A DNA stretch of 6,978 nucleotides from a bacterium (lineage in GTDB: Bacteria > Blakebacterota > Blakebacteria > Blakebacterales > Blakebacteraceae). Positions 1 to 6,413 of the stretch are shown here, one piece after another; position 1 is the stretch's first letter; the number at the start of each line of letters is the position of its first letter. The stretch is taken from contig JALGWK010000237.1 of NCBI GenBank assembly GCA_025774205.1, positions 1 to 6,978 of the forward strand, in the 5' to 3' direction. Under the pieces are notes generated by a model. The model was not told where the DNA came from. It searched no databases and saw nothing but the letters and a program-made list of their open reading frames with translations. The position numbers and the translations under genes were made by a program.

Positions 1-14
1 GTGGATCAAGGTCT

Positions 15-20
15 CCTCCT
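15..20 (-). promoter_or_regulatory. Possible ribosome binding site of a gene off the left edge
   Basis: On the minus strand this reads AGGAGG, a perfect Shine-Dalgarno core. It lies just past the glycosylase stop codon at 21-23. A TTG triplet follows five bases later (9-7), and an ATG could lie beyond the edge. This suggests that a leftward gene follows the glycosylase closely in the same transcript. Only nine bases of it would be visible, so nothing can be said about the product. Confidence 0.35.
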
Positions 21-653
21 TCATACCTGAGCGGTGTCGACCGCGCGCCAGAGGTAGATACTGGCCACCGTCCGCCACGGTTTCCATCGTTCGCCGTATT
101 CGATGATCTCTCGCGGGGCGGGATGCTCTTCGAGACCGCGCACGATCCGGAATCCGCTCTGGACTCCGTAATCGGTGGCTGCCAGCACGTCGGGCCGCCC
201 GAGGGCGAAGATCAGCAGCATCTGGGCCGTCCACGGTCCGATCCCCCGAACCATGGTCAGGCTCTCCACGATCTCCGCGTCGGTCATCCGCCGCAGGCGC
301 GCCGCTGTCGGAACGCTCCCGTCGATCACCTTCGCCGCCAGATCCATGATCGCCGCGCTCTTCGACCGGGAGAGACCGGCGCTCCGCAATGTCTTTTCCG
401 GAGTGGCCAGCACCTCCTCTGGCGTGGGAAACCGGTTCCCCTCATAGAGCGCCCGAAAACGTCCGAAGATCGTCGCGGCCGCTTTCCCGTTCAGCTGCTG
501 GTAGGTGATGGCTTCCGACAGGTAGCGGAAGGGACTCCGGAACGGTTTCAGCGGCAGCGTGACCGGGCCGATCCGTTCGATCAATTCCCCCAGCGACGGA
601 TCGCTCTCCGAGAGGGCCCTCCCCGCCTCCTCGAGACTGAAATCGGGTTCCAT
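21..653 (-). CDS. AlkA-like DNA-3-methyladenine glycosylase (HhH-GPD family)
   Basis: Base-excision repair enzyme predicted to cut alkylated purines from DNA in the cytoplasm. From the start chosen here the protein is 210 residues. It shows the HhH-GPD order: an N-terminal helical part with the AITYQQLNGKAA segment, the GLSRSKSAAI segment, the helix-hairpin-helix VRGIGPWTAQML (about residues 135-146), and the catalytic aspartate in AATDYGVQSG (about residue 161). The C-terminal RWKPWRTVASIYLWRA is typical of short AlkA/MagIII-like enzymes without the extra N-terminal domain of E. coli AlkA. The frame stays open upstream to an ATG at 815, but the extra residues look like nothing in the family. 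I chose the ATG at 653 because GGGAG (664-668) sits 10 bases upstream. The ATG at 662 is in frame but only one base from that site. No disruption is seen. Substrate range (3-methyladenine versus broader) cannot be read from the sequence. Confidence 0.9.
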   Translation of the reverse strand: MEPDFSLEEAGRALSESDPSLGELIERIGPVTLPLKPFRSPFRYLSEAITYQQLNGKAAATIFGRFRALYEGNRFPTPEEVLATPEKTLRSAGLSRSKSAAIMDLAAKVIDGSVPTAARLRRMTDAEIVESLTMVRGIGPWTAQMLLIFALGRPDVLAATDYGVQSGFRIVRGLEEHPAPREIIEYGERWKPWRTVASIYLWRAVDTAQV

Positions 654-878
654 GCCGCTCATGCTCCCTTCTGCCTGATGGTCCGGTCCGGCGTGCCTGT
701 TCGTGATACCTGTTCCGGATATCCATCCCGGATGACCGATCGAGACCCTGATGATGCAGCCGCTCCGAACCTGACCGCAAACCGGTTTTCCATCCACGAC
801 CGGTTTTTCTGTCATCCGCCGGGCGGATTTTCCAGTTTAATGGTCTGATACCCTTTAACCGGAGGGGCTCTGCTCTCC
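654..878. promoter_or_regulatory. Divergent intergenic region with ACCGGTTTT repeats
   Basis: About 225 bases lie between the divergently transcribed glycosylase and serine hydrolase genes, so promoters for both are expected here. I see no convincing sigma-70 type -35/-10 pair. The visible structure is a direct repeat ACCGGTTTT at 781-789 and 799-807, 18 bases apart start to start. The first copy sits inside the perfect palindrome AAACCGGTTT (779-788). An AT-richer stretch at about 830-858 precedes the hydrolase gene, and GGAGG (861-865) lies 13 bases before its ATG. No RNA gene or convincing small coding region is seen. Confidence 0.4.
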
Positions 879-2616
879 ATGTTCTGCCTCGCCATCCTTC
901 ACATAGCCGGCCCTCACCGGTCCGCCGCCCAGGAGGGCGGGACCGTGTCGGGTGAGATCGGCCGGCGACTCGATGAATACCTGACCCGGCTGGAAGGGGT
1001 TGGCTTCAGCGGGGTGGTCGTGGTGGCCAGGGAGGACGGGATCGCGCTCGAGAAGGGAGAGCGGGCGGCAGGTCACCGCCGGGACCGTCTTCTCCACCGG
1101 TTCGATCACCAAGCAGTTCACCGGGGCCGCGATCCTGAAGCTGGAGATGATGGGCCGGCTCTCGGTCGATGATCCCATGACCGACTACTTCGACAGTGTC
1201 CCGGCCGACAAGCAGGGAATAACTCTCCATCATCTGCTGACCCACACGGCCGGCTTCCCGGGCGCCATCGGGGATGATTTCGACGCCGGCGCCACAGCTG
1301 ATCGCTTCATGCAGCTCACCCTGGGAACGGAGCTGGGATCAGCGCCGGGCGTGCGGTACGAGTATTCGAACGTTGGTTTCAGTATCCTCGGCATCATCGT
1401 CGAACGTGTCTCCGGCATGGGGTACGAGGAGTTCCTGCGGGAGCATCTCTTCGAACCGGCCGGCATGACGCGGACGGGGTACCTCCTGCCCCGGTATGTC
1501 GATGCGGAACTGGCGGTCGGCTACCGTGATGGTGAGCGATGGGGGAGCGTGATCCGGAAGCCGATGCTCTCCGATGGACCCGGCTGGCACCTCCGCGCCA
1601 ACGGCGGGATCCATACTGTCGCCGGCGACATGTACCGCTGGTACCGTGCCCTGCAGGGGGAGGAGATCCTCTCCGCGGATGCGAAGGAGAAGTACTTCGC
1701 GCCGCACGCCGACGAGGGTGGCGGGGAATCGTTCTACGGCTACGGCTGGGTTACCGTGCCCGATTACATGGGCCGGCGACTGATCACCCACAATGGGGGG
1801 AACGGCATCTTTACCGCCGACTTCCGCTGGTTCCCCGATGACGAGGTGATGATCTTCGCCGCCTCCAACCTCTCGACCTTCGCCCCGGTAGATAACGTGA
1901 CCCGGGACCTCACCCGGCTCCTCTTCGGCTCCCCGGTCACCCTCCCCCCTGAGACCATCACGCTCGATGCGGAGGGTCTGGACCGATACACCGGTATCTA
2001 CCGGATGCCCGATGAGGGGCTGGTCGAGGTCGAACGGGCAGGTGGACATCTGCTGGTGAGAGGCTCGGGAGACCTCGCCCGGAACCTCCTGGCGGGTGGT
2101 GGCGGCGCGGGTGAGGATCCCGCCATCGAACGGTATTCGAGGCGAAGCGAAGAGATCCTCCGAAAGGCCATCGCCGGTGACTTCACGGGAATCCACGAGG
2201 CGCTCGGCGGGCGCATGCCCCTGGAAGAACTGGCCTCCGAAGAGCAAAACTGGATGGAGATGCGGGAGCAGCGCTACGGCACGTACCGCGATCTGGAGGC
2301 GGCCTTCGCCCTTCGCCAGGGGATGAGGGTTTCAGTCTGGATCGCCATTGAATATGAACGCGAGACCGGTTTCATCAGGTACGACTGGGGAGGCGGGGAA
2401 CTGATGGGGATCGAACTGGTGCGCGGGATACCCGGCGCCGAGGCGGAACTCTATCCGGTCTCCGCCACTAATTTCGAATCGTACTCCCTCCAATCACCGG
2501 TCCAGGTGAAGATCGGATTCGAGTTCGTGGAAGGCGATCCGACGCCGGCCGCGCTCTTCTTCACGACCGATCGCGGGAAGGTACGGGCTTCGAGAAGACC
2601 CGGCGGAAGCGGCTGA
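879..2616 (+). pseudogene. Exported serine hydrolase (class C beta-lactamase family, PF00144-like), frameshifted near the 5' end
   Basis: The family includes D-alanyl-D-alanine carboxypeptidases, esterases and class C beta-lactamases. The N-terminal part (879 to about 1058, 60 codons) has a short hydrophobic leader MFCLAILHIAG with a plausible SAA/Q cleavage site, then GFSGVVVVAREDGIALEKG. From about 1057 the protein continues one frame over, from RESGRQVTAG to the stop at 2614-2616. The catalytic motifs are all in the second part: S-I-T-K (Ser at 1102), Y-S-N (1363-1371) and H-N-G (1789-1797, in the KTG position). After the hydrolase domain comes a beta-rich stretch (LDRYTGIYRMPDEG, from about 1978) and roughly 170 further residues that I do not recognise. 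Relatives carry a conserved Y-G-x-A-D-R segment between the EKG and RESG parts; it is absent here, which fits a deletion of about 20 bases. The leader lacks the usual basic residues and GGAGG is 13 bases from the ATG, so the 5' end may be further degraded. The in-frame TTG at 1000 is not a credible start. Confidence 0.8.
1056..1057 (+). other. Frame break in the serine hydrolase gene
   Basis: Upstream codons (phase of 879) read ...L-E-K-G through 1058. The family-like sequence resumes in the phase of 1057 as E-S-G-R-Q-V-T-A-G-T-V-F. Going from one to the other leaves a single extra base, so the loss is 2 modulo 3. If the missing residues are the usual Y-G-x-A-D-R, about 20 bases are gone. The boundary could shift by a few bases because the local sequence is G-rich. 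Confidence 0.75.
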
Positions 2617-2649
2617 TCGCCGCCCCCGCCGGACAGATCCAGGTCGGTA
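2617..2649. other. Convergent 33-base gap between the hydrolase and oxidoreductase genes
   Basis: The stop codons of the two genes face each other here (2614-2616 plus strand, 2650-2652 minus strand). A small inverted repeat, GCGGC-TGATC-GCCGC (2609-2623), has the hydrolase stop codon in its loop. No run of T follows on either strand, so it is not a convincing intrinsic terminator. Nothing else is visible. Confidence 0.5.
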
Positions 2650-2775
2650 TCAGGCTGTGCCCGGTACCGGAACAACACCCCGCACGAGGTCGGAGGAACC
2701 GAATTCCAGCGGATCGGGTCCCAGCTTCATGTCGGAGTTCATCATCTCCTCCCAGGTGACCTCTTTACCGGTGTA

Positions 2776-2776
2776 A
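2776..2776 (-). other. 3' frame break in the oxidoreductase gene
   Basis: The main frame reads V-M-G-R-T through 2777 and then L-H-R and a TAA stop at 2767-2765. With the one base at 2776 set aside, the next frame continues Y-T-G-K-E-V-T-W-E-E-M-M, the usual C-terminal sequence of this subfamily. Relatives normally have two residues between R-T and Y-T-G-K, so a loss of 5 bases is the simplest reading. Insertion of one base is the alternative. Confidence 0.75.
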
Positions 2777-3185
2777 GGTCCGGCCCATGACGGCCACCAT
2801 GGTCGAGATGGCGGTGTTCTCCGCCTCGTTGAAAGCGCGGTTCTGCCTGATCGATGTCACCAGGTCGATGTGCTCCTGGAAGTAGGGCCGGGGACTGATC
2901 GGATTCCCCTCCTCGTTGATCTCGTAGGGGTATTCCCAGATCAGTTCACCCTGGTGGTTCCAGATCTTGTCGACGCCGTTGGTATACCCCTCGGTGCCCA
3001 TCAGGAATTCCGACACGTTGTTGGCACAGCCGGAGATCTGACGACACATGCTGTGGACGTGCCGGCCGTCCTCGAAGACATAGTCGATGCTGAAGTTGTC
3101 GAACTGGTCGCCGGAGGGACGCCGATGACGGCTGCCGAAGCCGACCGCCTTGACCGGGTGGCCGGCCATGAACCAGTGGGCTACG

Positions 3186-3217
<32 letters not shown>

Positions 3218-3721
3218 GTCGCCGGAACCCCAGATCCAGTTGACCCAGTCGCGGAGCATGAATTCGACATCGGTCCAGCCCCGCTGCCGTTCACGCCACC
3301 ACGGCACCTGGCCGTTCCAGTAGACGTTGGCCGAGACGACCCGGCCGATCGCGCCCCTGGTGACCTGCCTGAAAGTCTCCAGATAGTCAGTCTGGTGCCG
3401 GCGCTGGGTGCCGGTCACGATCGTGAGTCCCGCTCCCTCGGCTCTCCTGGCCGCTGCCATCACCGCCCGGATCCCGACCGGATCGACCCCCGCCGGTTTC
3501 TCCATGAAGATGTGCTTCCGGGCATCGACGGCGGCTTCGAAATGTGAGGGCCTGAAATAGGGCGGCGTGGCCAGGAGGACCACGTCGACATCGGTCTCGA
3601 GGAGCCGTTCATGGCAATCGAAACCGGTGAAGCAGTTTTCGTCGGCAACCTGGACATCGTTGCGTTCCCGGAGGGTGTTGCGGCACCCGTCAAGCCGGTC
3701 CTGGAAAACATCAGCCAGGGC

Positions 3722-3723
3722 GG
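3722..3723 (-). other. 5' frame break in the oxidoreductase gene with loss of the nucleotide-binding motif
   Basis: Frame one ends sensibly at G-P-V-L-K-V (last codon 3726-3724). The family sequence resumes at A-L-A-D-V-F (first codon 3721-3719). Two bases are left between them, so the missing length is 1 modulo 3. If the usual stretch of about 25-26 residues is gone, about 76 bases are missing. The lost part corresponds to the first beta strand end, the glycine loop and the first helix of the Rossmann fold. Confidence 0.8.
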
Positions 3724-3916
3724 TACCTTGAGGACCGGTCCGTCAGGGGCGGTCTCGAGCATGTCCGGATATTGATAATCGGCATAGACGTCGCCCATCC
3801 CGCTGCCGCCGCAGCCGGCCGCCACCAGTCCAGCGGCGCCCGCGGCTCCCACCAGCCCCGCGATCTCGATGAATTCTCTCCGGTTGGGTCCATCCTTCTT
3901 CTCGCTCATGGAACGG

Positions 3917-3924
3917 TTCCTCCC
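3917..3924 (-). promoter_or_regulatory. Ribosome binding site of the oxidoreductase gene
   Basis: GGGAGGAA on the minus strand ends seven bases before the ATG at 3909. It fixes that start, which also gives a proper Tat leader. It is the only clear signal in the 60-base gap after the cytochrome gene. No terminator separates the two genes, so they are probably co-transcribed. Confidence 0.75.
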
Positions 3925-3969
3925 ATGCGGCTCAGGGCCTGTGTCAGGAATGTCATGGATGCTGGCGGA

Positions 3970-5472
3970 TCAGCTCCCCCTGTCATCAAGTTCGCATACT
4001 ACACGGAATCCAACATCGATACAGTCTGAATACCACCAGATGCTCTTCGGGATCTGGGGATCGGTCATCAACCAGGCTTCGGTACGGGTCCGGTCACGCG
4101 CCGCCGACCTCGTTGCGACGGGATCGCTCCTGAAGGAACCTCCCCGGACAACCCGTTCTCTCCCCTCTGAAGGTCCGGTCGGATCGACGATCGGATCTCC
4201 TTCAGGATGGTCTCCATAGGCGTCGACGGCGTACCAGTCGAGGCAGAACTCCCGCACGTTCCCGAGCATGTTGACCAGGCCGAACGGGTTGGGCCGGGTA
4301 TCTCCGGGGGGTTGTGTTTTCCCGCTGCTGTTGCCGGTATGGATCACCCACGGATCGATCCCTTCACTTCGGCTGCCGAACACCCGGTTCCAGAACCGAT
4401 CCCGGGTGAACATCTTCGGATCACCTTCGAAGAAGTAGGGCGTATCGGTACCGCCCCGGCAGGCATACTCCCATTCGGCTTCGGTCGGCAGCCGATAACG
4501 GCGGCCGGTGACACTCGAGAGCCATTCGCAGTAGGCCAGGGCGGCATGGTGGGTCATGGTGATGGCCGGCCGTTCTCCCCTCCCCCACCCCTGGTCGGGA
4601 GGGACATAAGGAGGGGTTGCGCCGGTGACAGCGTCGATCGTGGGATCGGCAGCGGCATCGAGCGCCCGTGTATCGGTCCGGCCCTCCGAGGCAGTGGCAC
4701 GGTACCACGCCTCGAACTCGTCCCAGGTCACCTCGATCCGGCCCATCCAGAATGAGGACACGCTCACTTGTCGCGTGGGTTCCTCATCGGGTCTCCGGTA
4801 CCGCTCCTTCGACGGACTCCCCATGGTGAAGATCCCGCCCGGAACAGCAACCATCTCGAAATCGATAGTGGTGCCGGGGACCTGCTCGGTGAAGTCGGTG
4901 AAGCCCTCCACCACGGCGGACCGGTCGTAGATTTCCTGTTCTACGGTGGTGGTGATCCCGAACGCTTCGCCAGTCGTGGCGTCGGGATCGTAATGACCCA
5001 CATACAGGTGGCAGTTGATGCAGCGGAGTTCCTCTTCCTTCCGCTCATAGTAGAGATGGGCCTCCTCCCCCTTGTCCGACAACTGCATGGGGAAGAGGTT
5101 GCTGTGGCAGGTGAGGCACGATTCCCGGAATACATGTGTCCGGGCGTGCTCCAGCATGGATCGCTCATCCCAGTCGAACTTCTCCGGATTCTTGAAGAGC
5201 TTGCCGAGCAGGTCGCGGACGCCGAGCCGCGTCTTCTGGATCACGTAGGCGATGCCGCCGGGCGGGAGATGACACTCCACACAGTGGATCACCATCCCGC
5301 TCTGTGTGCTGTAGTGGGTGGATTGTTTCCAGGAGGTGGTCGCCTGGGGGTGGACATGACACGATTCGCAGAACCGGTCGGAGGAGGTGAGCGAATTGCC
5401 GGTTCTGACCAGCGTGAGGGCCAGAATCCCGATCGCGATCCCGAGGGTGACAGGGTGCCGCAGATACTTCAT
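3970..5472 (-). CDS. Membrane-anchored NapC/NrfH-type tetraheme cytochrome c fused to a SUMF1/FGE-like domain
   Basis: A 500-residue two-domain protein. Residues 8-23 form one N-terminal membrane helix. Four c-type heme sites follow: CESCH (35-39), CVECH (64-68), CLTCH (119-123) and CINCH (151-155). CVECHLPPGG and the following helix (AYVIQKTRLGVRDLLGKL) are typical of NapC/NirT/NrfH quinol dehydrogenases, which pass electrons from membrane quinols to periplasmic partners. Residues from about 203 to 495 are a SUMF1 (formylglycine-generating enzyme-like, PF03781) domain: VPGGIFTMGS, FWMGRIEVTWDEF, RPAITMTHHAALAYCEWLS, YRLPTEAEWEYACRGGT, GNVREFCLDWY, RVVRGGSF, VGFRVV. The segment after RGGSF reads RSDPVATRSAARDR, so the two copper-binding cysteines of true FGE are missing. 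Conversion of sulfatase cysteine to formylglycine is therefore unlikely; a binding or structural role is my inference. The ATG at 5472 overlaps the upstream stop by one base (TGATG), with only a weak GGATGG nearby, so translation is probably coupled. No disruption is seen. Confidence 0.9.
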   Translation of the reverse strand: MKYLRHPVTLGIAIGILALTLVRTGNSLTSSDRFCESCHVHPQATTSWKQSTHYSTQSGMVIHCVECHLPPGGIAYVIQKTRLGVRDLLGKLFKNPEKFDWDERSMLEHARTHVFRESCLTCHSNLFPMQLSDKGEEAHLYYERKEEELRCINCHLYVGHYDPDATTGEAFGITTTVEQEIYDRSAVVEGFTDFTEQVPGTTIDFEMVAVPGGIFTMGSPSKERYRRPDEEPTRQVSVSSFWMGRIEVTWDEFEAWYRATASEGRTDTRALDAAADPTIDAVTGATPPYVPPDQGWGRGERPAITMTHHAALAYCEWLSSVTGRRYRLPTEAEWEYACRGGTDTPYFFEGDPKMFTRDRFWNRVFGSRSEGIDPWVIHTGNSSGKTQPPGDTRPNPFGLVNMLGNVREFCLDWYAVDAYGDHPEGDPIVDPTGPSEGRERVVRGGSFRSDPVATRSAARDRTRTEAWLMTDPQIPKSIWWYSDCIDVGFRVVCELDDRGS

Positions 5473-6413
5473 CAGGCCATCCGGAACGTCTCACGAGCGA
5501 AAGCCACGTTCCGGCGGGTATCCTCGAGAAACTGGTCCCTCCGGCCGCTCGTCTCCAGCACCAGCCACTTGTCGTAACCGATCTCATCAAGCACCGCCGC
5601 GGCGGCAGCGTTATCCACCATGCATCCCTCGCTGCCGAGCAGGGGGGTGTTCCAGTCCTTCAGGTGCACCTCGCAGAGGCGGTCATTGCCGATCAGACGC
5701 AGTTCGCCGGGCACGTCGTACCCGTTGCCGGTGGAGTTGCCCAGATCATAGTAGATCTGCACCTGGTCCGATCCCACCTGCTCGATGATATCCAGGCTCT
5801 GACGGGCGGTGATGGTGTTCTCCAGTCCGATGATCACCCCGGCGTCCCGGGCACGGGGTACGACCTGGATGAGCGTATCCACGACCGAGGCAACCTTTTC
5901 GTCGTCCAGCCGGAAGGAGGAGAATTCCCCTTCCTTCTCGTCTACGGGATCTCCAGCCTCATCATGCCAGCGGAGATCGCCGTTCCCGAAGAAGGCGAGC
6001 AGGATGTTGGAGGCGCCCAGGGCCGCGGCCGTTTCGATGGCGTCCACCACCCAGACCGCGCTCCGCGGCTCGGTGGCGAGGGGATAGGTGTTGAGCATCC
6101 CGATCGCGACCGAATGGAAGGTGATACCGTTGAGAGCGCCCTGCTCCAGATAGAGACGGCGGAGTTCGGGGTCCCTCAGGAGGATGTTCTCCGGGTCCCG
6201 TCCCAGGCTCACCTGGATCCCCTCCAGGTCCGCTTCCCGGGCCAGGGCGATCTTCTCGGGATCGCACATCGGTCCGAGGTTCCAGTCGCAAATCCCCACG
6301 CCTGCGGCTCCGATGGTGGGCAGTACTGTTCGGCTGCAGCCGGTCATGGCCGACAGCTGGAGCGCGGCCAGGCCGACTCCGGCACTCTCGAAGAAGCTTC
6401 TCCGGTTCATCAT
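5472..6413 (-). CDS. Tat-exported lipoprotein, sugar phosphate isomerase/epimerase-like TIM barrel
   Basis: A 313-residue protein of the AP-endonuclease-2/xylose isomerase-like TIM barrel family (PF01261). The leader has a twin-arginine motif (N-R-R-S-F-F, R4 and R5), a hydrophobic stretch and a lipobox-like MTGC (C26), so the protein is probably exported folded and lipid-anchored. The barrel shows the usual divalent-metal ligands: Glu198 in GLENT, Asp223 in YYDLGNST, His250 in EVHLKDW and Glu287 in VLETSG. The segment LGASNILLAFFGNGDLR is typical of the exported group in this family. Such proteins act on free sugars or modified glycosides rather than sugar phosphates in several known systems. 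Examples are the oxidoreductase plus isomerase-fold pairs that cleave C-glycosides through 3-keto sugars; whether this one does is inference. AGGAGG (6419-6424) lies 5 bases before the first ATG and 8 before the second (6410), so either could be used. The gene starts directly after the apbE stop and ends one base into the cytochrome gene. It appears intact. Confidence 0.9.
   Translation of the reverse strand: MMNRRSFFESAGVGLAALQLSAMTGCSRTVLPTIGAAGVGICDWNLGPMCDPEKIALAREADLEGIQVSLGRDPENILLRDPELRRLYLEQGALNGITFHSVAIGMLNTYPLATEPRSAVWVVDAIETAAALGASNILLAFFGNGDLRWHDEAGDPVDEKEGEFSSFRLDDEKVASVVDTLIQVVPRARDAGVIIGLENTITARQSLDIIEQVGSDQVQIYYDLGNSTGNGYDVPGELRLIGNDRLCEVHLKDWNTPLLGSEGCMVDNAAAAAVLDEIGYDKWLVLETSGRRDQFLEDTRRNVAFARETFRMA

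Noticed and set aside
654-815. N-terminal extension of the glycosylase from the ATG at 815
   Set aside because: The residues do not resemble the family and give no recognisable leader or domain. A suitably spaced GGGAG supports the ATG at 653, and the extension fills the divergent promoter region.
1000-2616. Serine hydrolase as an intact gene starting at the TTG at 1000
   Set aside because: The first residues (MASAGWSWWPGRTGSRSR) are the out-of-frame reading of GFSGVVVVAREDG, a true family segment in the other frame. There is no export leader or ribosome binding site.
2609-2623. Inverted repeat GCGGC-TGATC-GCCGC as a transcription terminator
   Set aside because: The stem is only 5 bases and no T-run follows on either strand.
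3700-3740. Programmed ribosomal frameshifting in the oxidoreductase or hydrolase gene
   Set aside because: There is no slippery heptamer or downstream pseudoknot that I can see. At the hydrolase break and the 5' oxidoreductase break, conserved residues are missing as well as out of frame, which frameshifting would not restore.
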